From contig PYSS01000010.1 of assembly GCA_003049465.1 (NCBI GenBank), positions 186,001 through 250,000 on the forward strand: a DNA stretch of 64,000 nucleotides, written 5' to 3'. Below are positions 52,412-62,391 of the stretch, in pieces (positions within the stretch are counted from its first letter, which is position 1; every line of letters begins with the position of its first letter). This stretch comes from Magnaporthiopsis rhizophila. Lineage: Eukaryota > Ascomycota > Sordariomycetes > Magnaporthales > Magnaporthaceae. The notes below the pieces were generated by a model. That model had not been told where the DNA came from. It did no database searches and saw only the letters and a program-made list of their open reading frames with translations. The translations under genes were made by a program, and so were the position numbers.

Positions 52412-54751
52412 CTACACAATCCCACCAGCCCCTCCAGTGCCAGGTGCCGGCGGCGATCCCGACGGCGGGGTGGCCTTAATGCCGTTCCGGGTAGGCTTTG
52501 CGCCGGTGCGCGAGTTGGTGTACGACGCCGACGAGCTGGCCACGGCGTCGCAGCCGCCGCTGGCCACGCGGAACTTGGCCTGGACCCAGGTGTCGGCGCC
52601 CACGGTGGCCGGGGACGGGCCACCGGCCGGCGAGACCTGAGCGCCGTTGCTGGTGCGCACGGAAAACGAGACGCCCGTGAACGGGGCGTCGTCGTAGTTC
52701 CACAGCGTCAACGTCAGATCGCCGCTGCCGGAGCACGACTGGCCTAGATACCCGTCCGGCACGTTGGGGTCGTTGGTCACGGCGCGGCCGGCGCGCTTGG
52801 ACGGGCGCACGCCGGCACGGTAGGCGACGCGCTGGCCCACGGCGGACGTCTGCTGCAGGTTCGAGGCGGAGCGGTCCGAGCCGGAGACGGAGCCGACGCG
52901 GCCCCAGTTGTCGGCAAAGGTGTTGTTGCCCGTGTTGGCGCCGTTGGTGGCGCGCCAGATGCCGGTGCAGAGCAGCACGTTGCGGCGCACGGCGTAGCTG
53001 TTGCTGCCCTCATCGTTGTAGACGCCGAAGCCGCCAGAGTCGTAGGCGTAGTTCTCGTCCACGGTCGACCCTGGGCTCTTGCTGAGCGTGTAGAGCGCGC
53101 CCAGGTCCGTGTGCGAGAAGCCGTACTGGTGCACCAGGTTCGCCTCGATGCGGTTGTTCTGCGACACGGTCGGCGTGCTGTACTTGGGCTGGTAGTTGTA
53201 CAGGCCGCGGTTCACGTACTCGGGCGAGCCGCCGGCGTCGTTGCTGCCCCAGCCGTAGCCGTGGCAGATGCCCGAGTAAGGGGCCTGGAAGATGTCGTTA
53301 TGCCGGATGGCCGAGTCGCGTATGTACGACACGAAGATGGGCACCGTGCTGCTGTACAGCGACGACACGTTGCGGAAGATGTTGTCGGCGATGGTGATGC
53401 GCGAGTTGGTCATGCCGGCCGCGTTGGACGGGTGGTGCGCGTCGGCCCGCACGCCGCCCGCCGTGATGCTGTTGCCCATGACCTGCGTGAAGTAGCCGTC
53501 GGTCACGGACACGTTCTGCGCCCCCAGCCCGACCCCGGTCATGTGCGCGTTGGCGTCGTTGCCGAGCCCGATGCCGCCGCCGCCCATCTGCGTGTACGAG
53601 CCGCCCACGAACGCGATGTTGGACGCCGCGCTGACCTGAACGGCCGACGGCATCTGAGACCACCACGGTCGAGCCGCCTCAAAGTTGGGGTACGTCTTTT
53701 GCTCGGCGATGTGGCCGCCAGTCTGCTCGTCGACGTAGCCGATGGTACTTGGCGCGAGCCAGGTGGAGTGGGCCTTTGATCGTAAGGGGTTGGTTAGCTG
53801 TCGTCTCCCGGGCAGGGAAGGAAAAGATTACCGCTCTGAAGCAGTAGAACTCACAAAGTTGATGCCGGTAAATTTGATGTCGTGAGCCGGGTCGCCGTAC
53901 TTGCCGCCCACGGCCACCAGCACCTCCAGAACTCCCAGGTACGCATCGATGGACGCCATGCTGCCCTCCTCCTCCCTGAGAGGCTTGTAGTAGACCCTAC
54001 CAGCAGCCGAATCCAGGTAGAACTGGCCGCCCTCGGTCAGCAGGGCGCGCGCACCCTGGACCCAGACACCAAAGTCGGCATTAGGATTGTTGAGCGTGTC
54101 GTAGCCGATGATGTTGTTTGTCCAGCTCGGCTTCCTCATGACCAGCTGGCGCCGTCCCACGGACTCGATGGGCGCGTACCGGTCCGTGAAGGAGCTGATG
54201 AAGCGCACCTCGGCGCCCGCGATGCCCTCCGTCGTCTGCAGCCAGTCGTACTTGCCGTCGGTCCAGCTCATGCCGTTGGCATTATAGGTGAACTCCCTGC
54301 GGTTGGCAATCTTGCGGCGCGCATAGTTGGACGCCTGGCCGCGCACGTACAGGTTGCGGCTCTTGGTGCCGGGCGGCACGGCGGCCGACCAGATGCCGTT
54401 CTGCCCCGCCGTCCAGCCCGTCAGCTTTATGCCGCCCGACACGGTGGTGTCGTTGGCGTCGGCTGTCCAGTAGACGGTGCGGCCGTTCTTGCCCGAGTCC
54501 GCTGAAGTTAAGACCAAAGGGGCCGCCAGGGAGTGAACCCCGCCGCTGAGGTGGACGGTGACATCCTCGCTCATGGACGAGGTGGCCAGGGCCCTCACAG
54601 CGACCTGGGCCTTGGCCAGGGTCTTGAAGGGAGACCCCTTGGAGCCGTCGGCATTGTCGGAGCCGGTTGGCGAGACATAGATGTCTGCTGCGGCAACCAG
54701 CTGGGCCAGCACCGCAAGCGCCGGGAAGACAAGAGACGAGCGGAACCCCAT
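52412..54751 (-). CDS. Secreted right-handed parallel beta-helix protein (pectate-lyase-like fold, GH141-like)
   Basis: Two exons (54751-53855 and 53773-52412) around an 81-nt intron (GTGAGT/AAAG) give 752 residues. The ATG at 54751 starts the signal peptide (SLVFPALAVLAQLVAAADI). Then IYVSPTGSDNADGSKGSPFK and TLAKAQVAVRALA form the usual beginning of beta-helix enzymes. Parallel beta-helix repeats are seen from about 330 on: RITIADNIFRNVSSLYSS, NIAFVGGSYTQMGGGGIGLG, NVSVTDGYFTQVMGNSITAG, HNDIFQAPYSGICHGYGWGS and ENYAYDSGGFGVYNDEGSNS. This layout is that of GH141 and related polysaccharide enzymes. A Cys-containing beta-sandwich tail (CSGSGDLTLTLWNYDDAPF) may bind carbohydrate. The substrate is not predictable. 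A TATATAAA element lies about 117 bp upstream. Confidence 0.85.
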
Positions 54752-55656
54752 TCTGTCTGCCAGGCCAGAAATGAGCAGGACACTTCGGGAACCGTATTGG
54801 AAGGCGTTTCTTTCCAACGCAGTGCCAGACGCCTTCCACTGGCCAAACCACAATTTGTAACATGCTGTTTATATACTGCGCCCCGACGGCACCGCTATCT
54901 CCATCAGTGTTATGCCATTGGACAGTCTATGTTGCATTTACGGAAGGGTTCGCAGCCGTGGCGGAACAGATGGCCTTCCCCGCATGACGGAAAAAGTTGT
55001 ATGTAACGCTGGACCAGATGCACCCGCCGCTACCCCTCATTGCTACACTCGCCTCGATCAGGGTTTTTTTGCCGGCAGTAGCCAGCACAACTTGCTGCCG
55101 CTCCGTGCCGCTTCGAGACGCTGGTTGCCAGCCGGCCTCTTTGAACTGGGTTTTTTTGCTGTATTATCCGTCGGGTTTTTACTAAGGCGGTGTTCCGACG
55201 ATGGGTGACAGTCGGACGCGAACCCCCGACGTCTTGCACAAGGTCGCCTTGCGGCTCTTGGCATCGCTCGGGTGCGAGACCGGGCTATTGGAAAAGGAAG
55301 TCTGGACCGGGCTGAGCCGAGGCTGATCTTCCGGCACATCTCCTCGCGACTAAAATCGAGAAGCTCTCCCAGCTGTCAGCAGGCTGGGCACTGAAAATAA
55401 GCCGACGGAGGGGCGACCGGAGGCCGTCCATGAGGAAGACTCCAGCCGAGGCTCGGAGCGGAAGGGCTATTAGGGGAGTCGACTGTCCGCTTCCGCTCTA
55501 CGATGTGCCGTGTCAGCAACAAGCCCCAGTGAAGACCAGAATGAAGCGGGGATGGAAAAATACCGTCCGTCCCTTCTCGTCTCGGACCGGGATCCCTGCT
55601 TTGACAAGTGCGAAGGTGGCTGGGTTGCTGTTCAGCTGCAGGATATGGTAGTTCGT
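54752..55656. other. Intergenic, promoter of the beta-helix gene at left
   Basis: A TATATAAA element on the minus strand lies at 54868-54875. The rest of the 900 bp shows no gene, RNA or repeat that I can support. Confidence 0.5.
54868..54875 (-). promoter_or_regulatory. TATA-like element of the beta-helix gene
   Basis: TATATAAA on the minus strand, about 117-124 bp upstream of the ATG at 54751. Confidence 0.5.
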
Positions 55657-56323
55657 CTAGGTCTGCGGCTTAGAGCAGCTCTGTGGGTAAGCCAAGTATC
55701 TCTTAAGGAATTCGTTGGTGGCGAACGCGATGCTGCACGTCATCGTCTCCGGTAGTCTCAGGCTCTCCACCCACCATTCTTTCTCTGCCTCGGTTGGCTT
55801 GACCGCCTCCCGGCTCGTTTCTAAGCAGAAGTAATCGCCGGCGGGCTGAATCGCCCGTCCAGGCTCTCGAAGGGGTGGAGCAGATGGCGTTGCTGGCATA
55901 GGATATCGAGCGCATCGTCTTGCTGGATTTGCTGATGGTAAGGTGTCGTCATCCTCGTCCAGCTAGGCAAGCTGTGCCCAATTTGAGAGGCGGTACTGCC
56001 CACTTCAAAGAGGATGCGGGATAACTCGTGGTCATCGTCGAAACCTCTGGCTGCTGAGAGTAATTGGTAGCCTTTGCGTCTGGCTTCTGTCAGCCTCCAT
56101 CTCGTATATAAGCCAGGGCAAGGATTGCTGGCGACTCCTTGTCTTTAATGCTCGCTGAAATGTCTGAAATATCGAAGAAACGGTCCCAGGATCCATTCCT
56201 GAACAACGATTCGGAGCGAATCCTAGACACGGTTTGTGCCCGTTGGGTTCGACGCGTCACTCGCGACACGCGGAGGAGGTGAGAAAAAGAATTTGTATTT
56301 ACTACCATCCGTGCCCAAGCCAT
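55657..56323 (-). pseudogene. Degenerate hypothetical ORF
   Basis: On the minus strand three pieces in three frames read as one protein. They are RSESLFRNGSWDRFFDISDI to SPAILALAYIRD (56095-56230), DDDHELSRILFEVGSTASQI to HLLHPFESLDGRF (55860-56040), and GDYFCLETSREAVKPTEAEK to IAFATNEFLKRYLAYPQ (55670-55840). Stops and frame changes separate them. I do not recognise the family; it resembles the many fungal hypothetical proteins of 200-300 residues without a known fold. Confidence 0.4.
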
Positions 56324-56867
56324 GCGATCTGAACTGGATTCCAGTTGTATTTCCGCCTCCTGGCGGGACTCAGTCTGGCACCCCTTGAGTATGACCGGAT
56401 ACTCCTACCCAGCATAGCGCACATGTGCATCGTCGATGGCGGAAGGTCCTGGGGTGGATGTTGTGCAGTCGGTAACGCGTCTGTTACGCAGTCCCTGTTC
56501 TAGCAAGCGGGCAGCTGGAGCTGGAATATTTCAAGAGCCCATCTGCTGTAAAAGTCCGTCCGACAGCTGCGACTCTCTGTGGGAAGCACGACCCATCTGG
56601 CGTCCCTTCTGCCACCTCCACGACAACTGCCTCCTGCTGCCCCGCGCCTTCCTGGTTCCCTTGTACATCCTGGCTGGCACGAACCGTTCCTCCCTTCATC
56701 TATGGCAAGGAAGGCGCCAAGGACCAGGTTGTCTAGGGTTAAGGTAATGGGAGGAAGCTAGCACGAGCGTAGAGACCTTGTGCGACCGGGTAGGTGTAAA
56801 ACTGAGGATCACAGAATTTTGTGCCGTCTTGTCGCCCAAGGTCCGATCTGGCCCATCGAGTCTCGCA
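56324..56867. other. Intergenic before the kinase-like gene
   Basis: About 540 bp with short open frames only and nothing recognised. Confidence 0.45.
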
Positions 56868-58267
56868 ATGGCATCTCGCGGGTTGGCACGCTCTGCGCGT
56901 TCTCTTGGGTGTCTGCGCCCTTGCGTGCCTGGACGCGCTCTCGCCACGCCCATCTCGCGGCTTCACGCACCACCTACACTTCGCTCCACCACCCGTCGTC
57001 CCAATGCTCCTCTCGCCAGGCAGCCGGTCTCCACTGCCGCCACGCCCGCTCCATATGTCGGAGAGTACCAGCAGAAACCTCTGGCCAATGGGACGAGGCT
57101 CGATTCGACGTCGGGAAAGTCGTATGTGATTGACGATGTCCTCTCGGAGAGGCCGATTGCCGGGCGGTTGTGGTGTGTGTATCGGGCAAGGTCGGGAGCT
57201 CTCTTTTACCGATTGGTTATGGCATGTGGATGGCCCTAACTCTACCCTGTTTGCAGCTGCGACGGGAAGCAGTACGTACTCAAAGACGCCGTCCCAGACG
57301 GTTTTGAGTACAATTTGGCCCTACAAAAACATGTCGCGCAGTCTACGCATGTCAGGGCCCTCGTCGACAGCATTCCTGATCGGCACATCTTTGTCTTCCC
57401 TTATCTGGAGACGACTCTGCTCGATGTCCAAGTCGGATCTCTGTCCCCAGCCGCCAAAAAGACCATCCTCAGAGATACTCTAAAAGGATTGGTCGAGATG
57501 CATGATAAAAACATTTTCCACAGCGGTTAGTTGTTTTTACCCTATCCACATGCGCCCGGAATACTGAAATCGTCGTGAATCAGACATCAAACCCCCCAAT
57601 ATCATGATGGACTCCTACAAGAACAGTGACGGGACTGTGGGCTTCCGCAACATTCAGATCACGGATCTGGAAGATGTGGTCTTTTTACGCCCGAAGGCGA
57701 AGGGCTTGGCGGACTGTCTCACGGGAAACCACTTCTGGAGAAGCCCCGAATCGTGGGCCCGCGGGATGCAGCATACCCCGTCCGACGTGTTCTCCTTTGG
57801 CATCGTAGTGCGTCCCCCTCCGATTCACCCCCTCTTCCTGTCCCCTTGCCACGACACGCCCACGCCATTGTCACATTAGCGGGCTAACGTGTCCAATCGA
57901 CGCGCCTCAGGCCATCTTCGTCTGGCTGGACAGGATGGTATTCTTCAGCCAAGAGGCAACTGCGGCCTCTCCCGAGGTCCAGGCGCAGATCATCCTCTCG
58001 ACGCACATCATCCACTTCGCGCCCGAGGTTACCGACATCGAGGCCTTCATCGAGTACCACGGCGGCGAGCAGGTGCCGTTTATCCAGGACTTCCTGCAGC
58101 TCGTCATCGCGCTGGAGGGATACAGGATGCCCTTCTCATTGTGGGAACCGGTGGATGAGCAGTTCAAGGATCTCGTCGTTCGCATGACCCATCTGGACCC
58201 GAGGCGGCGCATCACGGCGAGGGATGCGCTGCTGCATCCTTTCTTTGCCGACTGCGAGGAGACTTGA
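56868..58267 (+). CDS. Divergent protein-kinase-like protein with a mitochondrial-type leader
   Basis: Four exons (56868-57190, 57257-57525, 57584-57807, 57911-58267) fit in phase and give 390 residues. The N-terminus (MASRGLARSARSLGCLRPCV, then PGRALATPISRL) is rich in Arg/Ala/Ser with no acids until about residue 65, like a mitochondrial presequence. The kinase fold follows: KQYVLKDAVPDGFEYNL (ATP-binding Lys about 117), HIFVFPYLETTLLDVQ (hinge), then MHDKNIFHSDIKPPNIMMD, where the catalytic loop reads HSD instead of HRD but keeps Asp, Lys and Asn. The Mg-binding DFG is replaced by DLE (ITDLEDVVFL). FWRSPESWA replaces APE, then SDVFSFGIV and PRRRITARDALLHPFF. There is no clear Gly-rich loop. 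It may be a weak or atypical kinase or a pseudokinase. Function is unknown. Confidence 0.8.
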
Positions 58268-59446
58268 GGGCTGTCTGGCGGGGGGCAGTCCGACGATTCC
58301 CTCGTGCCAGCAGGGCCAGAATGGGTGGCTGGCTGCGAGATAGTAGTAGACGGAATCTTATTAACAGATGCTTCAGAACTGCGTCTTTTACTGTCGAATG
58401 GTCACTGGTCCTCGTTTCTGCAGATCACGCGAATCGAGTGCTTTGGATCGCCGCGAGCTTGCCGTTCTGGGAGATCTCCTTTATGCTTTGTGCTCAATCC
58501 ATTACCTGTGCGAGTCCAGGCTTGCGCTCTCCACTGTTCGTTGGTGCCACAGCCCTGGGAGAGCCTCAGAAAGGGTAGATCCTAGATGGCGCATTAAAAG
58601 TTGGAGATCTTTGCCACCATGGACACGGCAGATCAGGGATCGATCACACCGCGACACGAGTCGCCATCTCCATCAAATGCTCTAAACGTGGCGGCATAAA
58701 ATTCCGGGGAACACCCCAGCGCGGAATGCGGCTTTCACTGCCGGTTTGGGCCCTTCAACGTCAGATTTCCAGCTTGCGTAGCCAGCTCCTGTTTCACTAG
58801 ACGCGAAACAGGCGCAGAACACTAGGCTTCTAGCCTTGTTGGTGCGCCTGCCCACGAACCGGTATTGTTTACCGTAGATCTTAACCATTGTATTGATGAT
58901 TGTCCCCATTTTGCCGTTGGAAACGTGTTTGGTAATGGGAAATATTCTGGAACTGCGCTGATTTCCACGGTGATGTGCTATTTATTATCGGCCAGACCCC
59001 GGTGGGGATGATCGATGAAACGGCGAAAAAGAGGAGAAGCATGGGGAGGGCCCGATGTGGCAGCAGCGGAATGCGACGTTTGGCCCCAGAAAGACCATCA
59101 CAGGGGTTTGGAGATACCAAACCTAGATCTGGGGTGGGGTGTTGATGCGTCTTTAAGCCTGCTCGTCGGCGTGCCCGTGCCCACCAGGCGCCAAGCTCGA
59201 GCTATATAGCTCGGCGACGTCCGTCTCCTGGAGAAAAGCCTAGGTGGAGCCATCATTATCACCATCGCCCAGTCTCTTTTCTTTCCTCCAGTTCCTTTCT
59301 ATACACGCAGGCCGTGAACTCGATCGACTTTGAGATTTAGCCAAAAGTTTTTTGTTTTTTGTTTTCATCTCCAGCAGCATCAAGTCTTTCTTTTTCTTTC
59401 TCCTTCCCGCCCAGTCCATCCTCTCTTTCACGCACAAACCATCACC
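58268..59446. other. Intergenic with a promoter-like right end
   Basis: About 1.2 kb with no gene recognised. At the right end a TATATA (59203-59208) lies about 240 bp before the next start. A T/C-rich leader (59345-59425) follows, as in well-expressed secreted-protein genes of fungi. Confidence 0.5.
59203..59208 (+). promoter_or_regulatory. TATA-like element of the two-repeat precursor gene
   Basis: TATATA in GAGCTATATAGCTCGG, about 240 bp upstream of the ATG at 59447. It sits in a small palindrome (GAGCTATATAGCTC). Confidence 0.4.
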
Positions 59447-59890
59447 ATGCAAATCACTCAGATCGTCGCCCTCCTTGCCCTCACCCTCCCCGTCCTCGCC
59501 GACGGGGCGGTCGAGCGCCGCTACGTGGGTGGGCCCGCCAACGCGGCCGCTCTCGTCGCCGCTCGCGCACCGAGGAAGGATTCCGGCAGGATCCTGGCGA
59601 ACGACCCGGCCAAGCAAAAGGAGCAGGACGCCATCACGGCCGCGCTCGACGCTGAGAACAATCCTCAACCGCCTGCCCGCGCCGCCAAAATCCTGGGCGG
59701 CGGCAGGAAAAAGAACCAGAAGCGGTCCCGGGAGCCGAGAAAGGATTCCGGCAGGATTCTAGCGAACGACCCGGCCAAGCAGAAAGAGCAGGACGCTATT
59801 ACAGCCGCGCTCGATGCCGAGAACAACCCGGAACCGCCCGCCCGGGCCGCCAAGATCCTCGAAGGCGGTAGGAAGAAGAAGGCTACCTAA
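59447..59890 (+). CDS. Secreted two-repeat peptide precursor with Kex2-type sites
   Basis: Single exon of 147 residues, unfamiliar as a family. The signal peptide is at 1-19 (MQITQIVALLALTLPVLADG). A short part ending VERR (24-25) comes first. Then two near-identical 48-residue repeats (42-89 and 97-144) begin PRKDSGRILANDPAKQKEQD and end with GGGRKK or GGRKKK. Dibasic sites RR, RKK and KR (92-93) lie between and at the ends of the repeats, as in Kex2-processed repeat precursors (KEP proteins) and in dikaritin RiPP precursors. The repeats differ in 20 codons, of which 18 are silent and 2 change the residue (Gln/Glu and Gly/Glu), which argues for selection on the peptide. No Cys is present. 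No UstYa/DUF3328 gene is nearby, so a cyclised product is not indicated. A linear peptide or a plain repeat protein is more likely. Confidence 0.75.
   Translation: MQITQIVALLALTLPVLADGAVERRYVGGPANAAALVAARAPRKDSGRILANDPAKQKEQDAITAALDAENNPQPPARAAKILGGGRKKNQKRSREPRKDSGRILANDPAKQKEQDAITAALDAENNPEPPARAAKILEGGRKKKAT
59570..59878 (+). repeat. Two in-frame 144-bp coding repeats
   Basis: Copies at 59570-59713 and 59735-59878 lie within the secreted precursor, separated by 21 nt coding for the basic linker NQKRSRE. Confidence 0.9.
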
Positions 59891-60551
59891 GCGGGCGGGA
59901 AATGCAAGGGCATGGCCGAGGGGCCTCGCGGGGAAGTTGCATAAAAAAGCAGCACGAATAGCTTCGCAATGAGATACGACGTCCCAACTGCAGGGGTTTT
60001 CCTTTTAAACAGCAAAAAGCAAACTGTGACACGATGGATCGGCTTTTTGTATGTGAAGAAGACTTTTTACTATTCGAGCAGCTGGCTTTGGGGTCCTTGT
60101 TTTGGGAAGCCTTGCGGGCATCTCCTCCATCTTCTCGATTCGTGGTATTTCTCTCCCCGCTCTAGAATCCCACGTCAGTTGTCGGTGAGATGAAGGTCCA
60201 TTGCCTCACCTACTCGGGGCCAAAGAGGCCTTTCCGTGCCCGAGGCGACCCAGACAATCTTGTACGACGGGATCGTTCCGACGTGGGGTATCGCGACCTA
60301 GCCGCCTCAGCCAAAAGACGAGTCGGTGGAGGGCTTTGCTGTGACGGCGGTAGGAGGCAAATTCATTGGGCGGTCGAAAAGATACGGGCGTAATATGAGA
60401 GCAGAACCTATTTACCAGCAAGGCGAGCTGTATCGCCGTCCAGGACCCTCGTCTGCATCTGCGCCCGATTCAGGAGGGCCGGAAGGGAGGGCACGCTCTG
60501 AATCCCCTTGAGTCGGGGGGGGGAGTTTTGATCTGCAACAAACATCGACAA
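59891..60551. other. 3' flank of the precursor gene and intergenic stretch
   Basis: About 660 bp with no gene seen. It includes the 5' flank of tRNA-Gly. Confidence 0.5.
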
Positions 60552-60622
60552 GCGTGTGTGGTTTAAGGGTAAAATCCATCGTTGCCATCGATGGGCTCCC
60601 GGTTCGAGTCCGGGCACACGCA
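60552..60622 (+). tRNA. tRNA-Gly (GCC)
   Basis: A 71-nt intronless cloverleaf. Acceptor GCGTGTG pairs with CACACGC and discriminator A ends it. The D-arm is GTTT/AAAT with loop AAGGGTA. The anticodon arm CATCG-TTGCCAT-CGATG carries GCC. The T-arm is CCCGG-TTCGAGT-CCGGG. It is the usual nuclear tRNA-Gly isoacceptor in fungi. Confidence 0.96.
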
Positions 60623-61035
60623 TGGCATACGCTCCGGCCGTCTCCTTCGAAAAGACAGGCGGCCATGGGTTAGATGTTTATCTTTTTTTGCTGCTTATTC
60701 TCGTTCATTCTTGGCAGCGTGGAATTATCAAACCATTGGGGGACGTGCCAGACACAAAGCACCGTTCGTTCCACCATGGAGACCAAAAAGACCCAGCCGT
60801 TCCAACACTTTGTGCACAAACCCTTTGACACCGCCGCATGCATGTCAAGCCCCAAAATCCCTGAACAGTCGACCCCGTCAGAGCCCTGCCGAGGCGGCTG
60901 CGATAAAACAGCAACTGCCAGGTACCTAGTTCCCGCCTTTTTTCGAGGTCCGTCCCATTCCGGGCACCAAATCCTCGATATCATAACCCATGCAAGGGGC
61001 AGCTCTGCACCCTTCTCATAGTTTGCTGCTGGGGA
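60623..61035. other. Intergenic between tRNA-Gly and the DUF7924 gene
   Basis: 413 bp with a T-rich run directly downstream of the tRNA (TTTTTTT at about 60681), which would serve as a Pol III stop. Nothing else is seen. Confidence 0.5.
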
Positions 61036-62391
61036 TTACTCTTTCCTTCTCTTTGCATTGCCCGACTCTCCGAATGAAGTTTCTGGGGTCGGTCTTTGCT
61101 GCTCGGAACTGCTCACTAGCTGAGCTTCATCTTCGGCGAGCTCCGAAACGGAGCCGGCACTTAACTCGTGGGCCGCAGCACCCATGCGTGGTAGCTGGTC
61201 GATGGCGGAGCAAATGTTCTTGAAATGGGTGGGCATCCAAACGTCGTAAACATTTTTGGTGAATCGATATAGCGTCCTTCTGTCTTTGCCTCCGGACATC
61301 ATGATGCCGATATCCTGGATTAGATGGCGATAGTACTTGGTTTCTTTCCCTTCCATCACGGGGTAATGGCCGTAGATTTTGACGCTGGTATCGCTGTGCG
61401 AGATGGAAAAGGCGAGAATCTGGCGGTCGATTTCGGCCTCCCGGTTGACAGCACGGAAAAGCTCGACGACGGCTCGCACCGCAAGCGTCATGCTGCGGGC
61501 GTTCTGCCGATCTGCGACGTCGAGCGTCGCCCGGCCGGATTTCACCTCGCAAGTCAGGAATGGGAAGTACATGTAAAAGGTTGCCATAAAAAGGGACTTG
61601 TCACCCGCGAAAACCTCGCCGACCAACGGTGACAGTTTGGCGAGCTGGTCGGCGGTGAACGCATCTATCTCGAAGCCAACGGCGTAGTCGGGCCGGGGAC
61701 GAGGGCTGCTGAGGGGAACAGAGTTGCTCCATCCTTCGTTGACGCTTTCAACTAGGATGTCCAGATGGGCCGCACCGAGCGTGGCAAAATCCTCGGCCGA
61801 AGGAACGATAAGTCGACCGATATCCTGGATAATACGCGCCTCGTTTTTACCGTGCAATTTGAGGCAGGCCGACTCAAATGTATCGTCGCGGAAGATGGTG
61901 TCACCAGGTACTGGTTGCGGCAGCTCGAGAAGAGATTCGCAGAGAGCCTTGCTGGCATCGGACGGACGCGAAGCTTTGATGTTCACGTAGCTCCCCTGAG
62001 CCCGGAGGAGGGCCTCATAGCGCTGGTCTCCATATGGTGCGCTTTTTTCCTCGCGCGACTTCTGGTCGCTTGGCGCCGAGCCGGTCGAGCTGGCGGGGCT
62101 GGATCGTTTGCTCTTCCGCGCAAGGATGTTCTTCATGGCCGGCGGGAACGCTTTCCATGCGGCTTCTGGCCCCTTTGGCCAATATCCTTCCCTAACCCAG
62201 AACGCAATAGGATCAACCCGCGTAGTGCCGTCGGGCACGGGCTCCGCATGGGGTGTTTGGCAGTCACCAGCAGTTCCCGCCAGGGATGCAATGGAGGTGC
62301 GCTGTCGCTTCTCGCAGGTTTCTTGACGGTGCGGACTGCTATCTTGTTCGGTATTTGCTGGCCGCGACAGGAGCTGCTTCCAGTTAACCAT
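61036..62391 (-). CDS. DUF7924 protein with PD-(D/E)XK-like motif
   Basis: Single exon of 451 residues from ATG 62391 (context CAAAAATGG); the frame continues upstream but without an ATG. A basic, Ser-rich N-terminal half (to about 130) is followed by the domain: YVNIKASRPSDASKALCESL, PDYAVGFEIDAFTADQLAKL, FPFLTCEVKSGRATLDVADR, NARSMTLAVRAVVELFRAVN, RQILAFSISHSDTSVKIYGH and FTKNVYDVWMPTHFKNICSA. This is the order of the fungal DUF7924 family. The pair PD (about 234-235) and E-V-K (about 282-284), with an acidic residue upstream, is what a PD-(D/E)XK nuclease fold would show. The C-terminus is acidic/Ser-rich and ends in a nuclear-signal-like NAKRRKE. In other fungi such genes are often found in many copies. 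The nuclease activity is inferred from the motif alone. Confidence 0.85.
   Translation of the reverse strand: MVNWKQLLSRPANTEQDSSPHRQETCEKRQRTSIASLAGTAGDCQTPHAEPVPDGTTRVDPIAFWVREGYWPKGPEAAWKAFPPAMKNILARKSKRSSPASSTGSAPSDQKSREEKSAPYGDQRYEALLRAQGSYVNIKASRPSDASKALCESLLELPQPVPGDTIFRDDTFESACLKLHGKNEARIIQDIGRLIVPSAEDFATLGAAHLDILVESVNEGWSNSVPLSSPRPRPDYAVGFEIDAFTADQLAKLSPLVGEVFAGDKSLFMATFYMYFPFLTCEVKSGRATLDVADRQNARSMTLAVRAVVELFRAVNREAEIDRQILAFSISHSDTSVKIYGHYPVMEGKETKYYRHLIQDIGIMMSGGKDRRTLYRFTKNVYDVWMPTHFKNICSAIDQLPRMGAAAHELSAGSVSELAEDEAQLVSSSEQQRPTPETSFGESGNAKRRKE

Noticed and set aside
59447..59890. Reading the two-repeat precursor as a cyclic dikaritin (ustiloxin-like) RiPP
   Set aside because: No UstYa/DUF3328, tyrosinase or methyltransferase gene is near, and the repeats are long and lack the short core with a modified Tyr. 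Only the Kex2-repeat layout is supported.
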